Source: Nitrosovibrio tenuis (lineage in GTDB: Bacteria > Pseudomonadota > Gammaproteobacteria > Burkholderiales > Nitrosomonadaceae). Taken from it: 64,000 nt of DNA. The notes below the pieces were generated by a model. The model was not told the DNA's origin, ran no database searches, and saw nothing but the letters and a program-made list of their open reading frames with translations. The DNA is taken from positions 124,001-188,000 of the forward strand of contig NZ_FOBH01000002.1 of the NCBI RefSeq assembly GCF_900109785.1. The letters run 5' to 3'. The stretch's first letter is position 1; every line of letters begins with the position of its first letter. The translations under genes were made by a program, and so were the position numbers. Below are positions 1 to 9,656 of this stretch, in pieces.

Positions 1-37
1 GTTCGCCATCCATCAATGCCGATATTTTTTCTTCCAT
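1..37 (-). CDS. rseA: RseA/MucA-type anti-sigma factor, N-terminal fragment
   Basis: Only the first 12 codons are inside the window. They read MEEKISALMDGE, the typical opening of RseA/MucA anti-sigma factors, which hold RpoE at the inner membrane until envelope stress triggers proteolysis. The ATG lies one base after the stop of rpoE, so the two genes are tightly coupled. Identification rests on this short N-terminus plus the position directly downstream of rpoE; the rest runs off the left edge. Confidence 0.75.
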   Translation of the reverse strand, partial: MEEKISALMDGE

Positions 38-38
38 G

Positions 39-644
39 CTACCACCTCTTATCTTTGCCGGTCCCTAGCAAGGGCCGTAGTTTTTCCGCTATTGCTTCAC
101 GGGCACGAAATATCCGTGAGCGCACTGTACCAATGGGGCAATTCATGATGGCTGCAATTTCCTCATAGCTCAGCCCCTCGATTTCTCTTAATGTAATTGC
201 CGTGCGCAATTCCTCAGGCAATTCCTCCAGGGTCTGATTTACCGTTTGAGCGATCTGTTTACTCGTCAGTTCGCTTTCCGGAGTATTCATCTCCCGTAAA
301 TGGCTGGCCTCCTCGAAGCCCTCGGCATCCTCACTATCGAATCCCGCATTTGTGGTGGTGGGCGCCCGCCGCCCTTGGGCCACAAGAAAATTCTTCGCGG
401 TGTTGATGCCTATCCTGTACAGCCAGGTATAAAACGCGCTATCACCACGGAAAGACGGCAACGCGCGGTAGGCCTTGATAAAAGCTTCCTGGGTTACATC
501 TTCAACTTCTGTCGAATCGCGTATAAACTGTGATAGCAATCGTGCGAGCTTGCGCTGATACTTGACCACCAGCAAATCGAACGCATGCTTATCGCCATGT
601 TGCGCGCGCTCCACCAGTTGCTGATCAATTTCACGGTCACTCAT
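39..644 (-). CDS. rpoE: RNA polymerase sigma factor RpoE (AlgU), ECF family
   Basis: This ECF sigma factor of 201 residues directs RNA polymerase to envelope-stress promoters. Region 2 is visible as VEDVTQEAFIKAYRALPSF followed by FYTWLYRIGINTAKN. Region 4 is the C-terminal helix-turn-helix GLSYEEIAAIMNCPIGTVRS. The length fits RpoE/AlgU. I chose the ATG at 644, which opens MSDREIDQQL as usual for the family; a TTG three codons upstream would add MGG. The next gene, starting one base after the stop, begins like RseA, so this is the standard sigma/anti-sigma pair. nadB lies 2.4 kb away on the other strand, as in the nadB-algU arrangement of other proteobacteria, but with metal-resistance genes between. 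Confidence 0.95.
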   Translation of the reverse strand: MSDREIDQQLVERAQHGDKHAFDLLVVKYQRKLARLLSQFIRDSTEVEDVTQEAFIKAYRALPSFRGDSAFYTWLYRIGINTAKNFLVAQGRRAPTTTNAGFDSEDAEGFEEASHLREMNTPESELTSKQIAQTVNQTLEELPEELRTAITLREIEGLSYEEIAAIMNCPIGTVRSRIFRAREAIAEKLRPLLGTGKDKRW

Positions 645-653
645 GCCGCCCAA

Positions 654-1335
654 TCCCTGAATTTGTGATTTTTACTTGTAACTGCTGCGTTGAGGCATCA
701 GCCAAGTATACCCGTTCAGGGGTGCATCGGGGAATCACGCGCACGCTCGCGATCCGTGACCTGAGTGAACAGACAACGCACAGTATAAATTAGTTCACTT
801 GAAAACGTGGTTATTGAACAAAGATGAGATGAGTGGCAGAAATCCATGGTGTTCGTTATAAGCGAATTAACGCGGCGTCGGGGCTATAGCCCCAAGCCAG
901 GCTTCGGCAGGGCGTATGCCAGGGGTTCATTTTTATGGGAAGCGGCTATGTCCAACATTCTGTTCCACGCGCTAGCCGGGCCAAACATGCTTGAAACATG
1001 GATGGGCAACAGACAAAACAGCTGAGGAGAGCCGGGCATGCCCACTGTTGCTCACCGCGCCACCCGCTTCCGTAACCCAGCGCCAGCAGGCTGCTTGATG
1101 GATATGCTGGCGATTGAGGCGCGTACCCAGCTGCGGGGTTCGGGGTGGGCCTGGCTGGCGAATAGGGCAGGCTGACCGCGCCGGCAAAGGGCTGGCAGAG
1201 CCACGACAACCTGGGGCAACGCAATTCCAAGTCATCGGCGTGCCTCCTCAGGGAGAACCGAGGGAGAACCGAGAGGGGGGAGCGGCGGCCTGCCCGGAGT
1301 GTCCTCAAGTGTACATTCAGCTCAGGTGCCGCACT
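654..1335. other. Intergenic stretch without a convincing gene
   Basis: About 680 bases between rpoE and the copper-protein gene. Open frames on both strands are proline- and arginine-rich, have no ribosome site and match nothing I recognise. The AT-rich part near 780-870 could carry the rpoE promoter, but I cannot assign -35 and -10 boxes with confidence. No repeat or strong hairpin was seen. Confidence 0.4.
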
Positions 1336-1671
1336 CTACATACTACGGCAATTTCTGGCACATTCACGACAGACTTTGGCACAATCTTCCATGCCGTCCA
1401 ACTGATCACAACTTTCCGCACAAGCGTCACAAATTTCAGCGCATACCGCGCAGATCTGTTCGCTGAACTCGGAATTGCTTAGCATGAAATTAAGCGACGT
1501 CTGGCAGATCTCCGCACAATTCATCATGAGGCGGAAATGACCTGGCTCAACATGTTTGCCGCCTGATTCGAGGCACTGGGTCATGGCGGACTGCAAGCAG
1601 ATCCGGTGACACTGATCGCATGCATCGATGCATGCCTCCATGTTTTGAGTGGTGGTAGTAAACATGAACAT
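1336..1671 (-). CDS. Four-helix-bundle copper-binding protein (Csp-like)
   Basis: This small protein of 111 residues has 16 cysteines spaced mostly as CxxC and CxxxC along predicted helices, as in CIDACDQCHRIC and CAVCAEICDACAESC. That pattern is typical of the DUF326/Csp copper-storage family, in which cysteines line the core of a four-helix bundle and bind many Cu(I) ions. No Tat or Sec signal is visible, so a cytosolic Csp3-like role is more likely than the exported Csp1 type. The start is set by AAAGGAG eight bases before the ATG at 1671. The frame stays open further upstream to 1863, but that part looks non-coding. A CDF metal exporter diverges from it, which suggests a small metal-handling locus. 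Confidence 0.85.
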   Translation of the reverse strand: MFMFTTTTQNMEACIDACDQCHRICLQSAMTQCLESGGKHVEPGHFRLMMNCAEICQTSLNFMLSNSEFSEQICAVCAEICDACAESCDQLDGMEDCAKVCRECARNCRSM

Positions 1672-1928
1672 GAGATGTCTCCTTTGTTTCAGGATTAATA
1701 AGGATCCGAAATTTGCCACGGGATCCGAAATTCTCCAGGCAAAAATCAGCACAACAAATAAGGTGCGCTCATATCGCTGCAGATTCTGTACGGCAACAGA
1801 CATAATCTTTTCAGCACTGGTGAATAAATCCCTTATCGAAATCCTTCTCGGACGCTCAGCCACAGCAGTGTTGGGCTAGACGGGAATCAAGCCGGGCCAC
1901 GATATCTCCCCAACCGCAGAGTCAGAGT

Positions 1929-2876
1929 GTGAGAGGAAATTATCACAACCATGAGCAGGATCCGCGTGGCCTGGCTTTGAAGGCGGAACCCGGCAGTCGC
2001 CGGCATGCCGCCATACATGGCAATGAGCGCGGCTTTCCCATAGCCATCGCTTTGAATCACACATTTGTAATGGTTGAGTTTGGGTATGGCTTTGCCGCCA
2101 ACTCCATGGCATTAATGGCCGATGCGGGGCATAACCTGTCGGATGTATTGAGCCTGATACTGGCCTGGGGCGCGAGCATTCTGGCGCGCAGGGAGGCAAC
2201 CGAACGCTATACCTACGGTTTGCGCAGCACGTCTATATTGGCTGCGCTGGCCAATGCCATGCTGCTGCTTGTGGTATGCGGTGCCATTGCGTGGGAGGCT
2301 GTCCAGCGATTTTCGCAAGCGCCAGTTGTGGCGGGTATCACTGTGACCTTCGTTGCTACAGCCGGGGTTATCATTAACGGCCTGTCCGCCTGGTTATTCC
2401 TGAAGGGGAGCCAAGGCGATTTGAACATCCAGGGTGCCTATCTGCACATGGCGATGGATGCTGCCGTTTCCGCGGGGGTGATAGCTTCAGGTATTGCGAT
2501 CATTTTCACAGGCTGGTATTGGCTCGATCCCGTTATCAGTCTGGTTATCGTAGCTGCAGTCATTTTCAGTACGTGGGGACTGCTCCGCGATTCAGTGCGC
2601 TTGATATTAAGCGCCGTACCAGCAAACATCGACATCGCTGCGATTGACGCTTACTTGCGGCAGCAGCCAGGCGTGGCCGACGTTCACGACCTGCACATCT
2701 GGGGCATCAGCACCACCGAAAGCGTATTGACCGTACACCTGGTGATGCCCGGCGGCTATCCCGGCGATGCATTTATGGAAGATATCAGGCGGACTCTCGA
2801 AAGCCGCTATGCTATCCACCACAGCACGATACAAGTCGAGCAGGGGACCGCCACCCATTTCTGTACAGTAAAATAA
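1929..2876 (+). CDS. Cation diffusion facilitator (CzcD/ZitB-like) metal exporter
   Basis: A proton-driven inner-membrane exporter of Zn/Co/Cd-type divalent metals. The 315-residue protein shows the CDF signature DAGHNLSDV (about residues 65-73) in TM2 and a second metal-site motif, HMAMDA, in TM5. The cytoplasmic C-terminal domain reads VADVHDLHIWGISTTESVLT. Relatives usually carry a long histidine-rich N-terminus; here only NYHNHEQ remains, and the first 35 residues look unlike the family. The start is a GTG at 1929 with no clear ribosome site; an ATG at 1951 is in another frame and stops after nine codons. The start, or an old frameshift near it, is therefore uncertain. It diverges from the Csp-like gene. 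Confidence 0.85.
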   Translation: MRGNYHNHEQDPRGLALKAEPGSRRHAAIHGNERGFPIAIALNHTFVMVEFGYGFAANSMALMADAGHNLSDVLSLILAWGASILARREATERYTYGLRSTSILAALANAMLLLVVCGAIAWEAVQRFSQAPVVAGITVTFVATAGVIINGLSAWLFLKGSQGDLNIQGAYLHMAMDAAVSAGVIASGIAIIFTGWYWLDPVISLVIVAAVIFSTWGLLRDSVRLILSAVPANIDIAAIDAYLRQQPGVADVHDLHIWGISTTESVLTVHLVMPGGYPGDAFMEDIRRTLESRYAIHHSTIQVEQGTATHFCTVK

Positions 2877-3052
2877 ATCTTCAGCCCGAGAACATCTTGC
2901 GTTTTCGCGCAACACCGCAGGCAGGGTTTGAGCTTGGCGATCTGCAATGTATGAGGCGGATAGCCTGGAGTTAGGTATAAGGTCAGCGACAGGTCTGTTA
3001 TCATTCCAAGGTTAAAGCAATAAAAATAACAGACATAAGTGACACAGATAAA

Positions 3053-4651
3053 GTGACGCAGCTCAATTTCGATACCCTGATTATCGGCAGCGGTCTGGCT
3101 GGGCTCACTCTTGCGTTGAATCTGGCGCAAAACAATAAGGTGGGGCTCATTACCAAAGGGGCGCTGCTGGACGGAGCCAGCGGTTGGGCACAGGGTGGTA
3201 TCGCCGCAACGTTGTCGGAGGAGGATTCGCCCGAGGCCCATATCCGAGATACGCTTGTCGCAGGCGCAGGCCTTTGCAACGAACGGGTTACCCGATATGT
3301 CGTCGAAAACGGTCCGCAGGCTATCCAGTGGCTTATCAATCAGGGTGTGCCCTTTACGCGTGATCTCGGGAATGGAACGGGTTACCACCTGACCCGGGAA
3401 GGCGGCCATAGCGTGCGGCGCGTCATTCACGCCGCGGATACCACCGGACAGGCGGTCCAATTGACCCTAAGCGAAAAGGCGCGTGCCCATCCCAATATCG
3501 CCGTGCTTGAGCATCATGTTGCGATCGATCTCATTACCAGCGCCAAATTGGCCCATCTGGGCGTTCGCTCCGGTGAGAAGAGCAACCGCTGCTACGGCGC
3601 CTATGTGCTGGACAGCGTGGCCGGCACCGTCCACACCATTGGGGCGCAGAATACGGTATTGGCGACCGGCGGCGCCGGCAAGGTTTACCTCTACACCACC
3701 AATCCCGATACCGCCACAGGTGATGGTATCGCCATGGGCTGGCGGGCGGGCTGCCGCGTGGCAAACATGGAATTCATCCAGTTCCATCCCACCTGCCTTT
3801 ATCACCCCCACGCTAAATCGTTCCTGATCAGCGAGGCGGTGCGCGGTGAAGGCGGATTGCTCAAGCTCCCGGATGGCTCGCGCTTCATGCCCTGGCACGA
3901 CGACCGCGCGGAGCTTGCGCCGCGCGACATCGTCGCGCGCGCAATCGATTTCGAAATGAAGAAGCGCGGGCTGGACTGCGTTTATCTGGATATATCCCAC
4001 AAACCGGCGAATTTTCTGAAGGGGCACTTCCCTAATATTTACAAGCGCTGCCTGGAACTGGGTATCGATATCACCAGGCAGCCCATCCCCGTCGTGCCCG
4101 CTGCACACTACACGTGTGGAGGCGTCGTTACCGATTGGAATGGCAAGGCCGACCTGGATAATTTATACGCAATAGGTGAAACCGCGCATACCGGCCTGCA
4201 TGGGGCCAATCGGCTGGCGAGCAATTCGCTGCTGGAATGTCTAGTTTTCGGTCAGGCGGCAGCCAAAGAGATAATGGATCAGCTTTTCACGCCCGTGGTG
4301 GAACTGCCCCAGTGGGACGAAAGCCGTGTTACCAATGCCGATGAAGAGATTGTCATTTCCCACAATTGGGACGAGCTGCGGCGGTTCATGTGGAGCTATG
4401 TGGGCATTGTCCGCACCACCAAGCGCCTGGAGCGCGCGCGGCGCCGCATCGAGCTGTTGCACGAGGAAATCAATGAGTATTACGCCAACTTCCGCGTAAC
4501 CAATGACTTGCTGGAACTGCGCAATCTGGTCGATACCGCCGACCTGATCGTGCAAAGCGCCATGCTGCGCCATGAAAGCCGGGGCCTGCATTACAGCCGG
4601 GATTATCCGGGGCTATTGCCTGAGGCGAAAGATACGGTGCTGAAGCGGTAA
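3053..4651 (+). CDS. nadB: L-aspartate oxidase
   Basis: This FAD enzyme oxidises L-aspartate to iminoaspartate, the first step of de novo NAD synthesis, with NadA as partner. The N-terminus has the dinucleotide-binding motif [16 protein letters not shown]. Other family landmarks are [41 protein letters not shown], the RGEGG loop and [16 protein letters not shown] near the active site. Length is 532 residues, close to E. coli NadB. The start is a GTG at 3053 with poor ribosome-site support. The gene stands alone on the plus strand; its proximity to rpoE is conserved in other proteobacteria. Confidence 0.97.
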   Translation: MTQLNFDTLIIGSGLAGLTLALNLAQNNKVGLITKGALLDGASGWAQGGIAATLSEEDSPEAHIRDTLVAGAGLCNERVTRYVVENGPQAIQWLINQGVPFTRDLGNGTGYHLTREGGHSVRRVIHAADTTGQAVQLTLSEKARAHPNIAVLEHHVAIDLITSAKLAHLGVRSGEKSNRCYGAYVLDSVAGTVHTIGAQNTVLATGGAGKVYLYTTNPDTATGDGIAMGWRAGCRVANMEFIQFHPTCLYHPHAKSFLISEAVRGEGGLLKLPDGSRFMPWHDDRAELAPRDIVARAIDFEMKKRGLDCVYLDISHKPANFLKGHFPNIYKRCLELGIDITRQPIPVVPAAHYTCGGVVTDWNGKADLDNLYAIGETAHTGLHGANRLASNSLLECLVFGQAAAKEIMDQLFTPVVELPQWDESRVTNADEEIVISHNWDELRRFMWSYVGIVRTTKRLERARRRIELLHEEINEYYANFRVTNDLLELRNLVDTADLIVQSAMLRHESRGLHYSRDYPGLLPEAKDTVLKR

Positions 4652-4675
4652 AATCCTTCATGCAGGGAAGATAGT

Positions 4676-5098
4676 TCAGTTTCCGCATATTTTGCCCACA
4701 TTTATCGAGAAATCGCACGGCTCCGGCTTCCCAATCCAGCGTGCCCGATCCATCGGGCCGGTACAGCCAGCGTCTTCCAGTAAAGCATGTGTACCGGTCG
4801 CATCGCATATGAGTACAACCGAATGGCGATCCTGGCGCTGCACCTTGACCTTATAATTTTTGAAGTTTTCCAGCAGTATCGGATCATGCCTTGTTGCCAG
4901 CGCCAGCAATTCGCTGTCGCTCAGGTCTGGCGGGGGATTTTTGTAGCGGACCGTCGATTCCACCGCCGCGGATAATTTTGTCAGCGCAGACGCCTTGATA
5001 TACATTTCATCGCTGCCCGGGCGTTTGGGGCTGGCAGTGCAACCTGCTGTCAAGCAAACCGCAACCGCAATGGCAATGATCGTTTTATTTATGACCAC
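4676..5098 (-). CDS. Hypothetical lipoprotein
   Basis: A protein of about 140 residues with a clear lipoprotein signal: MVINKTIIAIAVAVCLTAGC, where the lipobox is LTAGC. The mature part has no family I recognise. It contains four further cysteines, some possibly in disulfides, and ends in SINVGKICGN. I chose the GTG at 5098 because it gives a compact signal peptide; a TTG at 5113 would add five residues and overlap the upstream gene. The stop of the phospholipase-like gene lies five bases before the chosen start, so the two are probably co-transcribed. Confidence 0.7.
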   Translation of the reverse strand: MVINKTIIAIAVAVCLTAGCTASPKRPGSDEMYIKASALTKLSAAVESTVRYKNPPPDLSDSELLALATRHDPILLENFKNYKVKVQRQDRHSVVLICDATGTHALLEDAGCTGPMDRARWIGKPEPCDFSINVGKICGN

Positions 5099-5103
5099 GC
5101 TTG

Positions 5104-6027
5104 TTAGGTCCAATATGCATATGTGCCGGAAGCGTCTCTTCCGGTATCCAGGTTCCAGTTGTTGATCGCCGTGATGTACCCGTTGTCATTCCTGAATACG
5201 GCATTGGCTATGGATGACCAAACAGTAAGAACATTTGCTATCGCACGGTCGAATATCTGGTCATACTCCATCGCCCCGAGCGGCGTGGCCAGCCCTTTCA
5301 AATACTGATTGTCAAGATCCGCAACAGCCGGGTAGGTCAAGCCGACATTGACGGCAACATGGCGTGCGAAGGGAGGAAGTCTATTGCCTTCCTCCGCCTT
5401 GTCGACGACAAATTTGAATGAACCATGCCAATTATCGATGAGGGGAGGATTGGCCTGGTATGATCCTGGGTAACAGTTCTTGAGCATGCTCTGCCAGGCG
5501 TTTACGATCGCCGGGTCGAGTTTTCCGCTGTCGGGTTTATCGCAGCATCCCCAGATTCCCGAATCCAGGTGTTCGGCCAGCCCGACCTCTCCAAGGTTCA
5601 ATCGCTGGAAGATATATGCATCCTGATGCATTTCGCATATTCTGTGCTTATCCTTGTTCTTTTGGTATTCGCCCACTTTCAGTTCGACGACGGGGTGAAT
5701 GGTTACATCCGTTACGACGTGGCTGGTGTATCCCAGCAGCCAGGAAAATACTTTCTGTTGCGATGCGCCTTCCATTTTCCTGATCAGGTTTATTCCAGCC
5801 TTGATCATATCGCCCGTTTTCTCGTAGTGCATTCTGTCCGCCCAATGACACGAATCGGGACGAGCGATATCGAGATATGGATAGTCGGGGCTGACCGCGC
5901 CAAGTTCGCAAAAGCGGAAATAATCCAGTAGTGGAACGATCGCTTCCGGACTGAAGCCATGGCTTTCCAGTCGGGCGGGCTCTCTGGCGAGATTGACTAA
6001 GGTAAGGTGTGCGTAAGCGCCGGGCAT
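5104..6027 (-). CDS. Zinc-dependent phospholipase C-like protein
   Basis: A protein of 307 residues resembling the zinc-dependent phospholipase C fold (Pfam Zn_dep_PLPC). Visible landmarks are the N-terminal PGAYAHLTLVN, then LGAVSPDYPYL, a histidine/aspartate stretch SCHWADRMHYEK and GYTSHVVTDVTIHPVVE, whose His and Asp would ligate zinc. No signal peptide is seen, so a cytoplasmic location is likely and the substrate is unknown. It is followed within a few bases by a lipoprotein gene on the same strand. The family is assigned from the pattern of metal ligands rather than from a detailed match. Confidence 0.75.
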   Translation of the reverse strand: MPGAYAHLTLVNLAREPARLESHGFSPEAIVPLLDYFRFCELGAVSPDYPYLDIARPDSCHWADRMHYEKTGDMIKAGINLIRKMEGASQQKVFSWLLGYTSHVVTDVTIHPVVELKVGEYQKNKDKHRICEMHQDAYIFQRLNLGEVGLAEHLDSGIWGCCDKPDSGKLDPAIVNAWQSMLKNCYPGSYQANPPLIDNWHGSFKFVVDKAEEGNRLPPFARHVAVNVGLTYPAVADLDNQYLKGLATPLGAMEYDQIFDRAIANVLTVWSSIANAVFRNDNGYITAINNWNLDTGRDASGTYAYWT

Positions 6028-6263
6028 GAGGTTTTCAAATTATCTGGCGGGTCGATTAAAGCTATTGTCCGTTTTTCTGGCTGATGCGCACCCAGCGACC
6101 GGCGCTAAGGGAAATCGATGCTATTGTATATTTTGCTTCAATTTCGGAGCCACATTGGTCATAGTCATCTTTATAGCATTTAAAAAGCCCGTGTTGGTCC
6201 GATGAACAGCATATTTTTAAATAGTTTTTAAATACCAAATATTCAAGTTAAATGTTTAGTTAA

Positions 6264-8093
6264 ATGTTCAAGTTTTTTGAGAAATTGATTCATCCCTATC
6301 CTGATTCCAAGGACAGGATACCGCCAAAGGGGTTTTTTGCCTTTATGTGGGAAGCTACCGAGGGCGTGAGGAGATATCTTGTTGCGATGACGTTGCTCAC
6401 CGCGGCCATCGGAGCGTTTGAAGCAATATTGTTTGCCATCTTGGGGAAAGTTGTTGACTGGCTGAGCCATATACCTCCCTCTCTTCTATGGCATCAGGAA
6501 CGGAATACTCTTCTCCTGTTCGCAGGGCTTCTCGCAGCTAGCCCATTATTGGTCGCAGTGCAAAATTTCTTTAAACACCAGGTATTGGGGGGGAATTTTC
6601 CGATGCGTCTGCGTTGGAATTTTCACCGGATGATGCTTAACCAGAGCATGAACTTTTACCAGGACGAATTTGCCGGCCGGGTAGCGGCCAAGGTCATGCA
6701 AACGGCCCTTGCGTTGCGCGATGTCTGCTTCATTCTGGGAGATATTCTCATTTATGTCACCATTTATTTCTTCACATTGGTTGCCGTGGTCGGCAGTTTT
6801 AATGTCTGGCTGTCGATACCGTTTATCGCATGGCTCATCCTGTATATCTTCGCATTGTGGTTTTTCGTACCGCGAATGGGCCGCGTTTCCCAATCGCAGG
6901 CCGATGCCCGTGCCCTGATGACAGGGCGCATCAGCGATGCCTATACCAATATTGCTACCGTAAAGCTTTTTTCCCATGCCGGCAAAGAGGCAGGGTACGC
7001 ACGATCGGCGATGCAGGAATTCCTCGAAACGGTGCATAAACAGATGCGACTCATCACTACTTTTGAAGTTGTGAATCAAATCATGGGAGCAAGTCTGATC
7101 ATCAGCGCGGTTGGCATAGCGTTGCTGCTCTGGACAAAGGACCTGATCGGCGTCGGGGCGCTGGCCGCCGTTGGTGCAATGTCGCTGAGGCTCAATGGCA
7201 TGTCGCATTGGGTCATGTGGGAAATGTCTTCATTGTTCGAGCATATCGGCACTGTGCGGGATGGTATCAATACGCTTTCGCGCGCGCACCTGGTCACCGA
7301 TCATCCCGGGGCAAAACCCCTTCAGATAGCGAAGGCGGATATCAAGTTCGAGGATGTCCTGTTTTGTTACGGAGGGGATACCGCGATAATAGATCACCTT
7401 TCGCTGCACATCGGGTCGGGCGAAAAGATCGGGTTGGTCGGTCGCTCAGGCGCGGGGAAATCGACACTGGTAAATCTTCTGCTTAGATTTTACGATGTTG
7501 AACAGGGGCGCATTTTGATCGATGCACAGGATATCAAGTACGTCACTCAGAACAGTTTGCGTGCCAATATCGGAATGGTGACGCAGGATACTTCGCTCCT
7601 GCATCGATCGGTAAGGGATAACATTTTGTACGGGCGCCCGGAAGCAACCGAGATGGATATGATAGCCGCCGCGAAAAAAGCTGAAGCGCATGACTTCATA
7701 GCCGGCTTGACGGACCCGATGGGCCGTAAGGGTTATGACGCCCATGTGGGCGAGCGGGGAATCAAACTATCTGGCGGGCAGCGTCAGCGAATCGCGATTG
7801 CCCGCGTCATGCTGAAAGATGCGCCTGTGCTGTTGCTTGATGAAGCGACCAGCGCATTGGACTCTGAAGTGGAGGCGGCCATTCAGTCGAGCTTATACCG
7901 CCTGATGGAAGGCAAGACGGTCATAGCCATAGCGCACCGACTGTCGACCATTGCGGCGATGGATCGCCTGATCGTCATTGAAAAAGGCCGCATCGTGGAA
8001 GAGGGCAACCATCAGAGCCTGATCGAGTTGAATGGCCTCTATGCTCGCCTGTGGGCTCACCAGAGCGGCGGATTCCTGGGTGCGGATGTGTAG
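6264..8093 (+). CDS. ABC transporter, fused permease and ATPase (exporter type)
   Basis: A 609-residue half-transporter of the MsbA/multidrug exporter class. The N-terminal ~340 residues hold a six-helix membrane domain (hydrophobic runs around LVAMTLLTAAIGAFEAILF, LIYVTIYFFTLVAVVGSF and SIPFIAWLILYIFALWFF). The nucleotide-binding domain has Walker A GRSGAGKST (about 393-401), signature LSGGQRQRIAIARV (about 501) and Walker B VLLLDEATSALD followed by the H-loop IAIAHRLSTIA. It probably works as a homodimer. The substrate cannot be told from sequence. The start ATG at 6264 has a weak ribosome site in an AT-rich leader; no partner gene lies next to it. Confidence 0.92.
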   Translation: MFKFFEKLIHPYPDSKDRIPPKGFFAFMWEATEGVRRYLVAMTLLTAAIGAFEAILFAILGKVVDWLSHIPPSLLWHQERNTLLLFAGLLAASPLLVAVQNFFKHQVLGGNFPMRLRWNFHRMMLNQSMNFYQDEFAGRVAAKVMQTALALRDVCFILGDILIYVTIYFFTLVAVVGSFNVWLSIPFIAWLILYIFALWFFVPRMGRVSQSQADARALMTGRISDAYTNIATVKLFSHAGKEAGYARSAMQEFLETVHKQMRLITTFEVVNQIMGASLIISAVGIALLLWTKDLIGVGALAAVGAMSLRLNGMSHWVMWEMSSLFEHIGTVRDGINTLSRAHLVTDHPGAKPLQIAKADIKFEDVLFCYGGDTAIIDHLSLHIGSGEKIGLVGRSGAGKSTLVNLLLRFYDVEQGRILIDAQDIKYVTQNSLRANIGMVTQDTSLLHRSVRDNILYGRPEATEMDMIAAAKKAEAHDFIAGLTDPMGRKGYDAHVGERGIKLSGGQRQRIAIARVMLKDAPVLLLDEATSALDSEVEAAIQSSLYRLMEGKTVIAIAHRLSTIAAMDRLIVIEKGRIVEEGNHQSLIELNGLYARLWAHQSGGFLGADV

Positions 8094-8213
8094 TGCGCTT
8101 TCCGTGGATCAATGCCCGACAAGCTGGAATAGTGATAGATACTGATAGATACTGATCGCATCGCCCCGCCTGCCGAAAGACAAAGACCGGGAATTCCATT
8201 TCGAGTATAAGCC

Positions 8214-9212
8214 GTGACAGAAACCAGTAGTCCGCCCTCTCAAGATTTTTCCATGCTGTCCCCTGATTGCGTACTCAACGCACTGGAAAGTGTAGGCTTC
8301 CGCAGCGATGGCCGCCTGCTGGCACTCAACAGCTACGAAAACCGCGTCTACCAGGCCGGCATGGAGGAGGGCGCGCCATTGGTGGCGAAATTCTATCGTC
8401 CCGGGCGCTGGACGGACGCCGCCATACTGGAAGAACATGCCTTCGTGCAGGAATTAGTGGAGTACGAAATTCCTGTCGTACCTGCGTTGGTGCTGGACGG
8501 AATAAGTTTGCACCGGTTTGAGGGATTCCGCTTCGCTGTTTTTCCGAATCATGGAGGCCGTGCACCCGAACTGGAAGACTGCCACACGCTGGAATGGATG
8601 GGGCGTTTCCTGGGGCGCATCCACGCCATCGGCGCGCTCAAGCCGTTCCGAGATCGCCCCAGGCTGGATATCTCCAGCTTTGGTGAACAGCCACGTGATT
8701 ATCTGCTGATGCATGAATTTATTCCAGCTGATCTCGATGCGGCCTATCGCAGCGTGGTGAATCAGGCGCTGGATGGTGTGCGCCACTGCCTGGCGCGTGC
8801 GGGTGAGGTGCGCGTATTGCGCCTGCACGGCGATTGCCACCCCGGCAATGTGTTGTGGACGGATGAAGGTCCGCATTTTGTGGATTTTGACGATAGCCGC
8901 ATGGGTCCGGCGGTACAGGATTTGTGGATGTTATTATCGGGCGAGCGTGCCCACAGTCAGCAGCAATTGCATGGCGTGCTGGCCGGGTATGAGGATTTTT
9001 GCGATTTCGACGAACGCGAATTGTATCTGATCGAACCGCTACGCACCCTGCGTTTGATTCATTACGCCGCGTGGCTGGCGCAGCGCTGGGACGACCCCGC
9101 CTTCAAACAGGCATTCCCGTGGTTCAACACACAGCACTATTGGCAGGATCGGATACTTGAATTGCGGGAACAGGTCGCCCTGATGGATGAGCCGCCGCTG
9201 TGGCAAGCATAA
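8214..9212 (+). CDS. srkA: Stress response kinase A (SrkA/YihE)
   Basis: A protein Ser/Thr kinase of the aminoglycoside-phosphotransferase fold; in E. coli SrkA protects cells from stress-induced death. Of 332 residues, the catalytic loop is LRLHGDCHPGNVLW (about 202-215) and the metal-binding motif is FVDFDDSRMGPAVQDLWML. The N-terminal LLALNSYENRVYQ is also typical. The start is a GTG at 8214. The 3' end abuts a serine-recombinase remnant on the other strand, whose missing end may have been lost at this junction. Confidence 0.93.
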   Translation: MTETSSPPSQDFSMLSPDCVLNALESVGFRSDGRLLALNSYENRVYQAGMEEGAPLVAKFYRPGRWTDAAILEEHAFVQELVEYEIPVVPALVLDGISLHRFEGFRFAVFPNHGGRAPELEDCHTLEWMGRFLGRIHAIGALKPFRDRPRLDISSFGEQPRDYLLMHEFIPADLDAAYRSVVNQALDGVRHCLARAGEVRVLRLHGDCHPGNVLWTDEGPHFVDFDDSRMGPAVQDLWMLLSGERAHSQQQLHGVLAGYEDFCDFDERELYLIEPLRTLRLIHYAAWLAQRWDDPAFKQAFPWFNTQHYWQDRILELREQVALMDEPPLWQA

Positions 9213-9233
9213 TGATTGTTTCCGTGCACCTTG

Positions 9234-9359
9234 TTCACGGATGACGCCACGTTCGAATTCGGTGAGTGCCGCAAAAATGCGGAAGACGAGTTTCCCGCTA
9301 GGTGAATGGGTATCGATAGGGTTTTGTAGGGATTTAAGTCCTTGGTGCGCCCCGTTGAG
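9234..9359 (-). pseudogene. Serine recombinase (resolvase) remnant
   Basis: A 42-codon stretch reads GLKSLQNPIDTHSPSGKLV, then FRIFAALTEFERGVIREQ. This matches the core of resolvase/invertase catalytic domains, where the family pattern is F-SL-E-IDT-TP-G-LVF-IF-ALAEFER-LIRER. No start, no catalytic serine region and no C-terminal helix-turn-helix follow; the frame runs on into the 3' end of srkA as nonsense. It is a fragment of a former mobile element's resolvase. I found no inverted repeats nearby. Confidence 0.75.
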
Positions 9360-9656
9360 AACGAAGGTAAGCGGGAACGCGAAGTTCGCCGTAACCATAA
9401 AGCGATCAACCGCTACAGTTATGATCTGACGAGGCCGAGCGGGAAGCTGCTTTGGATGTGCCTGGCCTACCGGGAAACGCCTATGCGATCAATTTGCAGC
9501 TGACGTGATGACCTATTTTGAAGGCCACGAAAAGAGTTTCGCGTCTATCAAGCCTGACGGTTCGCCGGCACCTCGTATTTAACAGCGGCTTGAATAGAGC
9601 AGACGATACGCTTCTGGATGCTGGGCGGCAGATCCATCATTCAAGCACTCTACCCT
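9360..9656. other. Non-coding stretch beside the resolvase remnant
   Basis: About 300 bases between the resolvase fragment and the RIO kinase gene. Short frames on both strands are interrupted, and I recognise no further piece of a transposon or integrase. It is probably the decayed remainder of the element that left the resolvase fragment. Confidence 0.35.

Noticed and set aside
946-1308. Open frame of 120 codons on the minus strand
   Set aside because: Arg/Pro/Cys-rich composition, no ribosome site and no family; overlapping frames on the other strand look equally random.
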